64,000 bases of DNA, from positions 87,635,438 to 87,699,437 of the forward strand of contig NC_063162.1 in assembly GCF_023159225.1 (NCBI RefSeq), read 5' to 3'. This document shows, one piece after another, positions 34,940 through 46,949 of the stretch (position 1 is its first letter; each line of letters starts with the position of its first letter). The notes beneath the pieces are model-generated. The model was not told the origin of the DNA. It did no database searches and saw nothing but the letters and a program-made list of their open reading frames with translations. This DNA is from Perognathus longimembris pacificus (Eukaryota > Chordata > Mammalia > Rodentia > Heteromyidae). The position numbers were made by a program, and so were the translations under genes.

Positions 34940-35565
34940 ACTTTGCCTGCTAGCAGATATCTCTGTTTCCACTACTCAGCCTGAGAGCCTGTTCTCTAGC
35001 AAGCAACCCAAATGATCTTTGCAACCCAAATGATCTTTTATAAGTGTTGATCAGATCGTACCAGGACTTTGCTCAAAGCTGCCAGTGGCTTTTCACAAGC
35101 TTGGTCTGAAATTCCAAATCCTTATGTTGATCTTAAGGTCTTACCTGATTTGACCTGTGGACTTCTCTGACTTCCCTCTCTCTCTTCCACATCTCCATCC
35201 AGAGTCATCTCACTAGTCTTTAGCAGTTCCAAGCTTTTCCCCATCATTGGGCCTCTGTGTACACCCATTCCTTTGTCTGGACATTTCCCTTGTAGACCCT
35301 TGTGTCATTTACATCTTCACTTAAGTATCATCTCTTCATTAATTCCTTTACTAACTATCCAATTTAGAGTCACTCTATATCTTCCCCTATTTCATTTGCT
35401 CCACAACACTGACCTTCTTCAATAGCACTTTCTTGATTAGATTAATACCAAATTACTTTTCCTAAAATGGAATATGAAACATACAGAGCAGTAATCTGTT
35501 CTGTCTTGCATCCCCTGTCACTGGAAAAGTAGTTGACAGATATTTATTGAATAAATGAACATATA
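34940..35565 (+). mobile_element. L2 LINE 3' end, sense
   Basis: Order of blocks: 'caaagctgccagtggcttt', 'ggtcttacctgatttgacc', 'cctctctctcttccacatc', 'cctttgtctggacatttcc', 'tcttcacttaagtatcatc' and the terminal 'gatatttattgaataaatg'. This is the standard L2 3' end. A perfect 18-bp tandem duplication lies at 35003-35038. Confidence 0.78.
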
Positions 35566-36700
35566 ACTACTATATAAGGACTAGATAGTCTATTATGCAG
35601 TGGAATTATTGAGCTGCAAATTACATATGTATCCTGAAAAACATTTTCAAATATGATTAAATTATGTTGGGATGAAATGTCTTATTATTTAAAAGTGACT
35701 GAATAGTTACTTTTGGCAAATGTTCCTCCATGGTCCTAAGAAGATCCCACTAAATACAGTGGAGAAACAGATAAAAAGGAATTGATGATGTAAGACAGGG
35801 ACTGAGAACCTATGAAATCTGAGGAGGTGGGGGCTAGGAATTCTCCAGAACAAGATCTAGTCAGAATGCTATTGACCACCATCAGGTGGGTATGGTCTTG
35901 TGGGCAGGGAAGCCTAAGGAAGGTTGTTGTAGGGACACATGGTGGCTTCAGGAATAGATTCCAGGCTCCAGGCCACGTGTTAGGTTTGGCTGGGAGAAAT
36001 GGCCACATAGAGGAAATCCCAAACCATCAGGAATTGGAGTATGAGCAGGAGATTAAAACAGCAACTCGCAATCAATGGCAAGCAGGGTCTCTGTAGTCAG
36101 AACAGATGCTCAGAATGGATCCTGGGTCTGGAGTTAAATACAGAAGTCTTGCTTTGTTCCTTGAGATTTCCAGCTGAGATGGATTGTGGCCATTATCTGT
36201 GACAAGAAACAGAAGCTGAATCAGAAGCCTATCTATCCTCCTGGGGTTTTGCATGGCTTCTGGAGCTGTGTCCTCAGCTGCAGTGGCAGAAGTTATCACC
36301 TACAGGACTGTAAGAACACACTAAAACCTCAGTGTCCCCGTAGGTCCCAAGATGCAGGTAGGATTTCTTAAGTCTCAGATGAGTCCCTCATATTACTCAG
36401 GCTGAGAATCTTGGTCCCAGTGACTTGGATGGACTGAATGATAGATGGAGGCCTCACTCATATTTTTGCTGGTCAAAGGGAAACAGAGGCAACTAGAAAC
36501 CTTGTAGTCTGGTGAACTGGACTCCAAAAATATGGATTTCATTTACAGTGATATGACTAGAAAATTATTGTTTAAATTTCATCTAGATTTTCCTAAATTA
36601 TTTATCATATCAATTTTTTGTTTTAATTCAGGGTTATGGCTTGTGGTCCATATGGGGCACTGATTTTTTTGTTTGAAGTAGTGTTAATGACTAAGAAAGC
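35566..36700. other. Unassigned sequence
   Basis: About 1.1 kb without a recognised repeat. Overlapping open frames of about 90 codons on both strands (35736-36096) show no domain. Confidence 0.4.
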
Positions 36701-37030
36701 AGATTCTAGACATATTAGATGAAAAGTGGAGCTAAATCCAATAACTGATACCTTCTAAGAGGGAAATCTGGCCACAAAGACTAGGGAAAGAAAGTCATGT
36801 GAAGATTGAGAAAGAATTGGAGTTATACTGCCCCAAGCTAAAGAGTGCCAGGGATTATGGCAACCACCGGAAGGCAGAAGAAGCAACGATTCCTCTGTGG
36901 AACTATAATAGGAAGCATAGCCTTGTGGATTTGCTGATGTCAGATTTCGAACCCTGAAGGAATAAAGTTCTGCTGTTTTAAGCCAACAGTTTGTGGTGAT
37001 TTGCTACATTAGCCCTGGGAAAGTGATACC
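36701..37030 (+). mobile_element. MaLR LTR (MLT1/MST-like), sense
   Basis: 'gaaagtcatgtgaagattg', 'gattatggcaaccaccgga', 'gaaggaataaagttctgct' and 'gttttaagccaacagtttg' then 'tggtgatttgctacattag' match the 3' two-thirds of a MaLR LTR. AATAAA lies at about 36960. Confidence 0.75.
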
Positions 37031-37404
37031 CTGGCTTCTGCCTGTCATAGATGATTATAAGAACACTGAGGAGAAACAATCCTAAGGAAGGGATGCCCAA
37101 GACAGCCTGTAACTGATCTAGGCTATTATGTGAAGCATTTTGGAGGATGGAAGTGGAGTTGATATCAAGACTCCCAAAGTCTGGACCTTCCAACGGCCCT
37201 AAGATAGTTTTTCTGGACCCTTCTGACAGCCACAGACATACTCTTCTATACGGTGAGCATTCTCATGCCTTAGAATTCATTGGTTTCTTCAGATGTCGCT
37301 CTTCCAGCAGATACATGGGAGACCAATGGAAAACTACCAAGCGCACAGCTCAGCCCAGTCACATGTAATGCCTGACATTCACATTCTAGGCCTGGATTGT
37401 TGTA

Positions 37405-38290
37405 AGAATGAATTGCTAAGTCTTCCCATTTCCCTACAAATGATACAGTATCATTCTTACAAATAAATGAATAAAATTCCACATTTTCTTGACCCATTCA
37501 TCCATTGATGGGCATCTGGGCTGATTCTATATCTTGGCTATGGTAAATAGTGCTGCAATGAACATGGTTGTGAAGGTGGCTTTGCTATAGCTTTGTGTTC
37601 TATTGGATAACTGCCCAGAAGTGGAATTGCTAGGACATAGGGTAGGTCTATGCTTAGTTTGTAAGGAATCTCCATACTGCTTTCCCACTAGTAGCATAAT
37701 AGAAGTCTTTTTTTGTGCTGCATCCACACCAGCATTTGTTGTTGCTAGTTTTCTTGGTAATAGTCATTCTAACAGGGGTTAGGTAGGATCACATTGTTTT
37801 TTTTATTTTCATTTCCTTTATGATCAGAAAGGCTGAGCATTCTTCATGTGTCTATTGGCCATTTTTGCTTCTTTTGAGAAGTGCCAGACCCAGAGAAACA
37901 AAGATTGCATGCTTTCCTTCATTTGTGGAAAATAGAATGTACCTATAAATCTATAAGTGAACATGTTGGGTGATATGCAAGTTGTTACAAATGAATTAAC
38001 TGAAGCATAATAGACTCTGTGGGGAGCTCAAATAGTATAATCTTTTAGAAAGACTAGGACAAAGCACAACAAAACCAACACCAGGAAATGGGTACAACCA
38101 AGTGGGCATGCAAAGGAAGAGGGGAAGATGACGGAAGGGGAGGGCAAAGGGGAGGGACTACAGTCAAGAATTCATTGTATACACCACAAAATTAAGAAAA
38201 GTAGGGGAATGGATGGGTCAAAGGTGGGGAGGTGAGAATGTTGAAGGGGGTGACACCAAACAAGATGCATTTTATTAATAAACTGCTTTA
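37405..38290 (+). mobile_element. L1 3' end with inverted 5' segment (twin-primed)
   Basis: 37405-37886 is antisense L1 ORF2 sequence. On the minus strand 37527-37727 reads the ORF2 motif MFIAALFTIA. At 37887 orientation flips: 'gtgccagacccagagaaac' continues L1 in sense through the ORF2 end and 3' UTR to about 38290. Compared with the intact copy at 15793-17007, the two segments are adjacent parts of L1 with only about 20 bp missing at the junction, as twin-primed reverse transcription predicts. Frames are broken. Confidence 0.82.
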
Positions 38291-38880
38291 GTATATGACA
38301 CCTCCTTTGTAAAGCTACTTAAAGATAATAAATATCTTTTTTAAAGAATTAACTTTGCTTCTGATTCTAGAGGGAGATCCATGAACACACCATAGCATGT
38401 AACCTAGGAGTTAGTAGCTACTTATTTGGAATTGTTTTTGTGGTTAAAGCTATTTTTAGTGAGATACTGATTAGAGAGCATCCTATAGAGTAGGACTTGA
38501 GAAGAACAAGTCCTGGTTCACCAAGGGGGATAGGGGCCTGAGGCAATGGCATTCACATTTTTTACATTTTTGAAAAATTGTAAAACTTCAAAACTAATTT
38601 CTCAGAAAACTTTTTTATTTGCATTGAAATGAGTTCTGCAAAATTTCCTAAGCAATCTTCCTTTATGACTCCAGGAAAAAAATGGATTAACATCAAATTC
38701 TCTAGTGTAAACTTGAAATTCTATAAATATATTACTAAAAATAATTAAAAACAAAACAATGTTATTCAAGTTACATAAGAGTTTTGTATCTTCTGGCATT
38801 AAGGAATAGAAAGTTATATTGAGCAAAAGGAATTATTTTTATAATAATGATAGTCATCTGTAAATGCATATTAACCTTTA
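38291..38880. other. Unassigned AT-rich sequence
   Basis: Nothing recognised. Confidence 0.45.
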
Positions 38881-38884
38881 CAAT

Positions 38885-39135
38885 TCAGCTTTTACTGAAA
38901 CGTTCCTTGTTAGAAGTGGGGGAGGAAAGGAGAAAGTAGAATGGGAGAATACAGGCATAACTCAATGCAAATATGTAAAAATAGAGCCAGGTAACTTGTA
39001 TGGATGGTGGAATTGGGAGAGATAGGGAGACCAATGAAGGGGTGACACTGACCAAGGTGAATTGTATACATAAAGTGAAATATTGAATTGAAACACCAAT
39101 GTACAGATCCTTAAAAGATAATGAAAAAAGGAAAA
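38885..39135 (+). mobile_element. L1 3' UTR fragment, sense
   Basis: The purine-rich block 'gtgggggaggaaaggagaa', 'aatgaaggggtgacactga' and 'ggtgaattgtatacataaa' parallel the 3' UTR at 38130-38280. Ends A-rich. Confidence 0.65.
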
Positions 39136-39168
39136 ATAATATTCAGTTTTTATAAGTGAGGTTTTCAT

Positions 39169-39346
39169 AAAAAAATCAATTGTATGGCCAGGAGTTTGGC
39201 CTAGTGGTAGAGTGCTTGCTAAGTATGTACAAAGCCCTGGGTTCAATTTTTTGGTACCACATGCACAGGAAAACCTGGAAATGGCACTGTGGCTTAAGTG
39301 GTAGAGTGCTAGCCTTGAGCAAAATAAGCCTAGGAAAAAAATCAAT
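39169..39346 (+). mobile_element. IDL-Geo SINE with TSD
   Basis: The left unit 'ggccaggagtttggcctag' / 'ggttcaattttttgg' and right unit 'cactgtggcttaagtggta' end at 'gagcaaaataagcctagg'. TSDs of about 12 bp (aaaaaatcaatt) lie at about 39170-39181 and 39335-39346. The B box is degraded (ggttcaatttt), so this is older than the copies at 16-17 kb. Confidence 0.85.
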
Positions 39347-40260
39347 TAATTGTACTGGGAAAATAAAACACTTTTTCAAAGCTAATTGCAAATCTAGGCA
39401 AAAAGTATTCCGGGATGAAAAAATATTTAGTTATTTTAATTGATGGACTATCATTATTAGAGATACACGATGACTTATTGAAACACTTGGACATGATTTC
39501 TTGGCTAATTTTTATAGCACTTCTGTGACAGGCCATTCTTAACACTGATCCCCATCATCAGAATCTCTGTGACCTGGAAGAAGCAGCATGCAAGTAACCA
39601 CAATTAAGACTGAGAAACTGGAAAGACTAATCTGGACTTCTTACTTCTAGAATGTATGGCTGGAAACTGAGGAAGACTCCCTTATTCTCATTGGAAATGT
39701 TCTCCAGTCTTAGTGTAGTTATTATGGTTGAAATAAGCATCTGTTTGAGATCATAAAAACTTAAGAGAATTTCTCTAGTGATTAGAACCATTTACTCTGA
39801 GTACTAGAACAAATGCCATTAGTATTTTTATGGCTACCCAAAGCCAAACATGGAAGACAAGATACTTCATTGAGAATAAAGACCGACTCACAGGAGCAGA
39901 TCAGTGTCTTACAAGGACACTAGGAATTCTTTACTAGGAATGTTTGCGGTAGCCCTATTAAGAGATTTACAAAATTTAAGATTTAAAGAGAACTCTAAGA
40001 TCTGTACTGTTATTCTATTAGAGGCTCTCACTTCAATAGGAACAATTTATAACATGTTCTGGAAATACAAGGGATCTCACTGTGGGGGCTCTTCAGCACC
40101 AGTTCATCAGGTACAGAGGGAGTAGGTGGGTTTCAAGGGAACTAAATAATATAGTCCCACCAGCTGGGGGGAGGAGAACCACATTCCAGAGAAGAAATCA
40201 ACTGTTTGTGATGGGCCATATATTAGATTTCTTCCCTGTGTCTATTTTATTATTTTATTT
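39347..40260. other. Unassigned sequence
   Basis: Nothing recognised. Confidence 0.45.
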
Positions 40261-40492
40261 TTGTTTTGGTACCAGAGTTTGAACTCAGGGACTTAGGCTT
40301 TTGCTCAGCCATTTCCATTTGTGGCTGGTGCTCTACAACTTGAGCCATACCTCAAGTCCAGTGTTTTACTGGAGAAAAGAATCTTGTAGATTTTTTTTTT
40401 TTTTTTGCCTGGGTTGGCTTTGAACCTCAATCCTCAGATCTTAAGACTCCTAAGTAGCTGTGATTACAGATATGAGCCATCAGCACTCAGCT
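40261..40492 (-). mobile_element. Composite B1-like/Geo SINE, antisense
   Basis: 'ttggtaccagagtttgaac', 'caacttgagccatacctca', an internal T16 run, head 'ctcctaagtagctgtgatt', end 'tatgagccatcagcactca'. Confidence 0.88.
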
Positions 40493-41745
40493 GCACTTCT
40501 CCAAATTTTTGAACACGATTTATTTTTGTTAAAACTAACAGTTATAAGAATAGCACATTGGACACCGCAGGCCCTTTGCCTAGAATTACCCATTGCTATG
40601 CTTTTGCATAGTTGTCTTTCAGAAACCATGGAAAAGATAAAGGTATTGAGTCAGAAAAGAAAAGAATTGCAGTTAAAGCATTCACCATCACTGGCTCTGT
40701 GACTTTAGAAAAAAGTTTAAATACCCAAGCTTCTGTTTAATCATGTGCAGAAAGAGACTAGCAGTGCCCTCTCACAGAGCTAGCTGGCATCAGATCAGGT
40801 GGTCATGGAGAATGCCAACAAAGGGACTGGCACATGTGGGTGCCTGATGCATGCGTCCTTCTCAATTCTTCCTGGTATTTTTCAGGATGTTTAAGTGAAT
40901 GTTTTTTTTGCCTACTTCACATGATAAGGACATTTCTGGCTTTACTTGGCAAGTATTTCCAGGCTGCTGCTGCCTCTGGGGAAGAAAGAGACCATTTCCA
41001 CACGGATGCTTCCACTTCTTACATGGTATTTCCTATACCCGGGGAAACCAATCTCTTAACCTCCAGTTATAACTGTGTGTCTTCAGATGGTGTCCGTCAT
41101 GTGTTCGTTGGCTCTGGTGACTATGTGACATTGCTGGCCCTTGTCACTCTCCATCTCTCCTAAAGGACCACTGCAGTTTTGCTTCCCTCTACATTAGCAC
41201 AGCCATAGTAGACCTACTGTGTCTGTGGCTGCTCAGAAGGTCAAAATGTGTCCTTGGTCACAGTGGTCTCCCGTCAAGGCCAGTGGTGATCTATAGGAAT
41301 GTGAGGGAGACTAGGACTGTTGTGGTTAAGGAGGGCCATCTGAGTGCAATGTCTCTGGTAGTTTAGAGAAACAATCCTAGTTCTACTGAGTTTTCTTCAT
41401 TTGAGACTTGCTCATGGAGCTGCCGATGAGGTTGGGGTTGACTCAAATATGCTTGAGTGTCTTGTATTAGCAGATTTGATCCCACACCGGGGCTAGTTAG
41501 GACATAGGACCTAGGATCCTCTTTCCTTAGGACAAATTCTAAATGGGCTCCACAAACAGCCTCTCCCTCAAGATTCCATTCTTCCCTTCAATTGGCCTCC
41601 CATGTCTCAGAATCTCAGGAATAAACAGAAGTAGAGCTATCTCCAATGGACTTCAGTGAGCCTACCCGTTCTTTGAGCGCAATCCATGTGCCCAAGAGTG
41701 GTAGACCCAACAGTGGGCAGAGATTCAAATCAAGGCTTCAGCTTT
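40493..41745. other. Mostly unassigned; possible MIR at 40680-40840
   Basis: 40680-40840 has a loose MIR-like order ('actggctctgtgactttag', 'aaagggactggcacatg'). The 109-codon frame at 40834-41163 shows no recognisable domain. Confidence 0.4.
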
Positions 41746-41920
41746 TCAGCCAGGTGTGGATGGCTCATTTATTAGTGACTCAGGTGGCTGAGACCTGAAG
41801 CAGCTTGGTTCAAAATCAGCCTGGTCAGAAATATTCGTGAACTTTCATATCCAATTAGCCAGCAAAAAGCCAAGCTACAAGTATGATCCAAGTGGTGGAG
41901 CAGTAGAAGAACAAGCAAAA
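41746..41920 (+). mobile_element. Composite SINE, diverged, 3'-truncated
   Basis: 'gccaggtgtggatggctca', 'gactcaggtggctgagacc', linker 'atccaattagccagcaaaa', right unit 'gtatgatccaagtggtgga'. Confidence 0.8.
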
Positions 41921-42660
41921 CCTATCAAGCAGACGGCATTCCTCAGCACCCCCCACCCCACATGGGTACTAGGAAAAAAAGAAATTTCTGCTTTGTCTAC
42001 ATTGAAGTATTTTTTAACTCCTTCTCTTTAATGCCAATTTTTTTTCAGTTCTCCAGCTTTTTTCACAGATGATTATGGGAATAAGGGGGAGGAGCCAGGC
42101 ACTCAAACCTTCCTCAACATTTTAACTGAAATAGTATGTCCTTATGAATTTTCTCTCTCTTTTATAAAGGAAGAATTTCAGCATGCTCATAAGAAAAGAA
42201 TGAAAGCAATGAAACAACAAAACTAAGCAATAGCCTTACTCCAATTGAATTTATCAACTTGACGCTGATAAAAAAAAATACGATGGTTGAACAGAAACAA
42301 GCAGAGAAAAAATATTTATTTTCACATAGTTTAAATTTTTCAATAGTATAGAAGTTCCATCTAACATTGAAATGTCCCACATGGGGCATATTCAAAGCTT
42401 CAACCTCCAGCAGAATGTGATTTAGTACTTAGGAAAAATAACTGTGTGTCAGAATACAGCATTATTGCCAGAAGAACATTCCAAACAGATAAAAGTCGGG
42501 GTAAAGATAAAACAGTCATTTCAACTAAGCAAATATTGAAAGATTTCAGTTCAACAGCTTTTTTATCTGAGTGTCCTGCTTGAATTAACTCTTAGGTTGT
42601 TGTACTGAAGAGGCTGAGAATTACAGTTAGTCTTGGCATCTTGACTCAGGTTTCTATTTT
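41921..42660. other. Unassigned AT-rich sequence
   Basis: Nothing recognised. Confidence 0.45.
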
Positions 42661-42736
42661 TACCCTCCTTCTTCCTCCTCCAATAATAATATTAATTCCC
42701 CCCCCTCCTCCTCTTCCTCCTCCTCCTCCTCCTCCT

Positions 42737-42779
<43 letters not shown>

Positions 42780-42836
42780 TTCCTCCTTCACTTCCTCCTC
42801 CTCTCTTCTTTTTCTTCCCCTTCCTCTTCCTCCACA
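42661..42836 (+). repeat. (TCC)n polypyrimidine tract
   Basis: TCC/TTCC units make up nearly all of about 175 bp, with a C8 run at about 42699. Pro/Leu- and Gly/Arg-repeat open frames are artefacts. Confidence 0.95.
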
Positions 42837-43081
42837 CAGAAAAGAAAATGCAATGATTCCAATACATTGGTGGGATATTGTGTGCCAATTGCAGGATAGT
42901 CAGAAAGTAGGGATCCTTCTCCAGTGAGGAACTTGGAACTGTTCACATAGGAGAAGCTACTCAGCTGGCACTGTTTAGAAACAAGATTTGAAGGGCTAGG
43001 ATTCTCACTGAACACTTGCCTAGCATACATGAGCCATGCCTTTTCGTTTGAGCACCTCAAAGCAAAAAATAAATAACCAAA

Positions 43082-43304
43082 GTTCAGTGCCTGTGACTCA
43101 TGCATGTAAACCTGCTACTCGGGAGGCTGAGATCTGAGGAACATAGTTCAAAGTCAGCCTGGACAGGAAAGCCCATGTACCCTCCAATGAAAAGTGTCAG
43201 AAGTATGGCTATAGCTCAAGTGGTAGAGCACCAGCCTTGAGAAAAAAAAAAGCTCAGGGACAGGACCCAGGCCCTGAATTCAAGCCCCAATATCAATACA
43301 AAAG
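43082..43304 (+). mobile_element. Composite B1-like/Geo SINE
   Basis: 'gcctgtgactcatgcatgt', 'tactcgggaggctgagatc', right unit 'gctatagctcaagtggtag', end 'ctgaattcaagccccaata'. The linker is shortened. Confidence 0.9.
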
Positions 43305-44084
43305 AAGTATATAAATAAACTAACAAAATAAAAATAAAACATTGCCATTGCCATATTGCAGTATTTTCAATGCCAGATCTTCTGTATCTATCACCTTTGA
43401 CCTTTAAATGGAGGCACTAGAATTCAGACAGTGTCAAGTGCAGAACATTGTGCTGTTGAGATCCTAACTAAAACTTATAGTTCTTTTTGCACATGGGATT
43501 TGACAACATGAGGAGCGAAGGTGTGTGCTCTTGTGTGTGCTCTTGTGAACATGGTCACAGGACACTCTGAGGATTAAAGCTGGGAAAAGAGGGGAAACAA
43601 TGATGAATTTATACAGACTGGGAACCAATTATCTCCATTCACCACATCCATTATCAAAGCTGATCTCACTCCCTATCAGAAGCTGCAGCTCGAAACAGAT
43701 GATGGTTCCTCTTGCTTGGTATACTACCTGTGGCTAGTGAACTGCTTGGAAGAAGTGCTCGGTATGATGGCATTTATACCTTCCAGCTGTTGGGACTCCT
43801 CTGGATCCTCCTGGGCTCAGTACAAGCCTCTTCTTTCACAATGTGCATTAGGCAAAAACCATCTGAAGTGTTGCTGAACCACTGATACACAGAGATCCCT
43901 GGAAATGCTCAGACGTGTCCTTTTAATTATCCAGCAACATGTTGTTGTTTAGTAGCAGCTGAAAACTCAGAAATTTTTGGAAGGAGAAATGTTTACAGGA
44001 CTATGAGGCTAGATTGGAAATGCAAATTAGTTATGATTAGAATACATAATAAGTATTGGAATCAGTATTGTGATTGGAGCGCCT
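43305..44084. other. Unassigned sequence
   Basis: Nothing recognised. Confidence 0.45.
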
Positions 44085-44118
44085 GTGCGTGTGTGCACGC
44101 GTGTGCTTGCGCGCGCAT
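44085..44118 (+). repeat. Alternating purine-pyrimidine (GT/GC) tract
   Basis: GTGCGTGTGTGCACGCGTGT followed by more G/C-T alternation. A degenerate GT microsatellite at the 3' end of an antisense SINE fragment, with Z-DNA-forming composition. Confidence 0.85.
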
Positions 44119-44176
44119 GCCAGTACTGAGGCTTGAACTCAAGGTCTCAGCACTGCCTGTTAGTTTTTTTACCCAG
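44119..44176 (-). mobile_element. Geo right-unit fragment of a SINE, antisense
   Basis: 'gccagtactgaggcttgaa' with 'ctcaaggtctcagcactgc', cut after about 55 bp. Confidence 0.75.
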
Positions 44177-44644
44177 TGGACCTGCTATGGGGGTAAAGTA
44201 CCAAGAAACACTGGGCTCCTTGCAGTCTCATCACTGAGATGCATGAGCAGCACAGGGAAGAAGACTATTCTCTTAGCTTCCTGCAGGATGCATTTCAGGG
44301 AATTTGTGCTTACAGCAGAGTGTAGACATCAGAACTCAGCTCTGAGATGTGCCATTCTGGTCATGTTGTCATTTTTATATTTCTTCCATATATCCTCAAT
44401 GCCTGGCCTATTACCTGGCAAATGCTGGGCATTCAATAAGTTATTTATTGAGTTAATTTATATTTGTCTCCATCTGATTTCTAGCAAACTTGCCAGGGTT
44501 TAAATGCAAAGAACCCACAAGAAACACTGGGACAAATTAGAGCTGTAGGAAATGAAGAAAACAGGGACAAAATCTGAAGGCTGCATTAGTCAGGATGTGT
44601 TAGTCAAGGCAATGATAACAACCATCCATTAAAATTCTTAGATC

Positions 44645-44878
44645 CGCTGGGTGCCTGTGGCTCACTCCTGGAATCCTAGCTACTCAGGAGGCTGAGATCT
44701 GAGGATTATGGTTCAAAATCAGCCCACGCAAGAAAGTCCTTGAGTCTCTTATCTCTAATTATCCACCAAAAAGCTGGAAGTGGAAGTGGAGCTGCGGCTC
44801 AAGTGATAGAGCACTAACCTTGAGCAAAAATGCTCAGAGATGGCACTCAAGACTTGAGTGCAAACCCCAGGATTGGCA
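44645..44878 (+). mobile_element. Composite B1-like/Geo SINE
   Basis: 'gcctgtggctcactcctgg', 'tactcaggaggctgagatc', linker 'atctctaattatccaccaa' with a duplicated 'ggaagt', right unit 'gctgcggctcaagtgatag', end 'gcaaaccccaggattggca'. Confidence 0.92.
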
Positions 44879-44946
44879 CAACACACACAAACACACACAC
44901 ACACACACACCACCACCACCACCACCACCACCAACAACAACAACAG
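44879..44946 (+). repeat. (CA)n(CCA)n(CAA)n three-part microsatellite
   Basis: CA (44879-44910), then CAC (to about 44932), then AAC (to 44945). Three unit types in series on one SINE tail. His/Thr/Gln-repeat open frames are artefacts. Confidence 0.96.
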
Positions 44947-45994
44947 ACTAAACCTCAGAAAAATATATTTCTACCCCATGGAAAGTTCCCAGTGCAGACA
45001 TTCTCTAGCCAGGGGGTTTCTTTGGCTGACTGTCTTGCAGGCAGTGACACGGATCCAGTGGGGATGCGTGGGAACCCCCGTGTCATCACTGTCTTCTGCT
45101 CTATGTTTCAGCCCAATGAGGTGAAAAAAGAGAGCGTATTTCACATGCCTCATCCAGGAGGTCAGGTATAGCTTCTAGGTCAAAGCTCTATTGCTGAAAA
45201 TGAACCACATGGCTTCACCAGACAGAGAGCTGAGCAATGAGAAAAGAAAAGGGTTTGGTGAATACTGAGCCAAACTTTGCCACTATAGGAACCTGATAAA
45301 AGTATTGATAAGGAGAGTAAGAAGACTGGACTAAGGACTGGAAAAGCTAGCCATCATAGCAATGTTAATGTGTCAGTGCTCCAGAGACCAGGGGGAAAAA
45401 AGTCACACAACAGTAAAACCCAAAGGGGCAGGTGAAGGTCAATACCACTATAGTGAAACAGCAGAAGAGCAATAGAAGTGAAGGCTGGGTGGTAGAGAGT
45501 GAAGGCCTAGGCTGGGTAATTTCTAGGTTCTTTTCCAAGGAGCAGCACTTTGAGATATTGCTAGGAAAAGAAAGTTACTAGGGTATGCTTATTAAGGCCA
45601 GATATATAGACTGGTTTGATATTTATCCAGTTATTGGTTATAATCTCTGGACATTCAAAAGGTAAGAGCTATTAGTTATAACTTAGACATATGTACATAT
45701 AAATATACTAGTGTCTTTCATTCATTGGTCATCAATCCTTTTTCTAGACACTGTCTATAAACTATCTCTCATCCTATCAGTAGTTCTGTACAATTGACTA
45801 ATTGTTCTTCATTGCCATGAAGACACTAAAATGTGAAGAGATTAATGTATCACACATTTTATGAGTGAAAAAAGTGGGATTTGAACATATTAAATGTTGC
45901 ACAACTCCCCAAGCTGCATGTAGTAGCTTCTATATTCATGCTGTCTATAATATATGTGCATCTATAAAATGCATATTTAATGAGGGACTGTACC
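44947..45994. other. Unassigned; weak exon-like signal at 45112-45165
   Basis: At 45112-45165 a 54-bp, in-frame stop-free segment lies between an acceptor-like 'tctgctctatgtttcag' and a donor-like CAG|gtatag. I do not recognise the 18 encoded residues. Decoy sites are common, so this is only noted. Confidence 0.15.
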
Positions 45995-46375
45995 AAATAG
46001 CTAGTGTTGCATAACAAACCATAGTGGCTTAAAAACAAGTCATCACTGTTTCCCGCAAGACCGTGGGTTGGCTTAGCAGTTCTGTTGGTTTGTGTGGGAT
46101 TGGCTGTCTTAGCCTAATGTCTCTCAGGCTTCTATGGTCAACAAGAAAGTTGACTGGGGATGGCTTGGTCTGGAATGGCTTCAGTTGGGTGACCTGGCTG
46201 GGTTTCAATGGCCTCTCTCCTCCCAGGCTAGTTCTTCCAGTTGCCATGGCAACAACGAGCTTTCAAAAGAGAGTGGAAGGAAGCACACTAGGTCTCTTAA
46301 GGACTAGCTCAGAACCAGCATGTCACCATGTTTACTTTGTTGGCCAAAGGGATTTACAAGACTAGGCCATCGTCA
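45995..46375 (-). mobile_element. LTR-like ancient dispersed repeat, family unresolved
   Basis: 'gtgttgcataacaaaccat', 'agtggcttaaaaacaagtc', 'ttggctggggatggc'-type and T/G-rich blocks, and 'tttgttggccaaagggatt' match a widespread mammalian interspersed repeat also seen at 56055-56430. I cannot name the family. Confidence 0.55.
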
Positions 46376-46949
46376 AGCATGGCAAATAAAATCCCCTCCT
46401 TGATTAGAAGATCTGAAAAGTATCTTTGCAAAGGGCCTGGATGTGAAGAGGGGTAGAGAATGGAACCATTTTTGCAATCAAGCTACTGCATTTAGGGTCT
46501 CTTAGATAGTTTTCCTCTACAAAAATAAAAAGCAGAGAACAAGATGATTGCTTAAAAGGTGTTTTTATTAACTGGTACAATAGCACATGAATCTTCTAAA
46601 ACATATACGTTGTCTGGTCTCTGAGGTTTAAAAAGTGCTGAAATGGAATGTGATAAATGGATAAAGAGCTCTTTTATTTAGAGAGGGGGCTACAAAACAT
46701 CCACTTCCAGGCACCAAATCCACTGAAACAGAAAATAGCCTCCAGTAGAAGATTTGAAAGAGGGAAAATAAAACTGGAAATTTGACTTCCTGTATGCCCT
46801 GCAGAGGAGAGGGTGAGAAGGAAGAGGCTGTGAATGTGTGATGAACAGCTGGCTTTTATTTTTAAACACGTATTGCAGCCACCCAGTTTGGGTTTTTTTT
46901 TCCGGTAGAAAAACGGAAGGGGACTTACTAAGGAATTCTACCAAACATG
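46376..46949. other. Unassigned sequence
   Basis: Nothing recognised. Confidence 0.45.

Noticed and set aside
44003..44503. 166-codon plus-strand frame
   Set aside because: It runs through a GT/GC repeat and a SINE fragment (44085-44176) and a MIR-like 3' end near 44400. Residues are non-specific.
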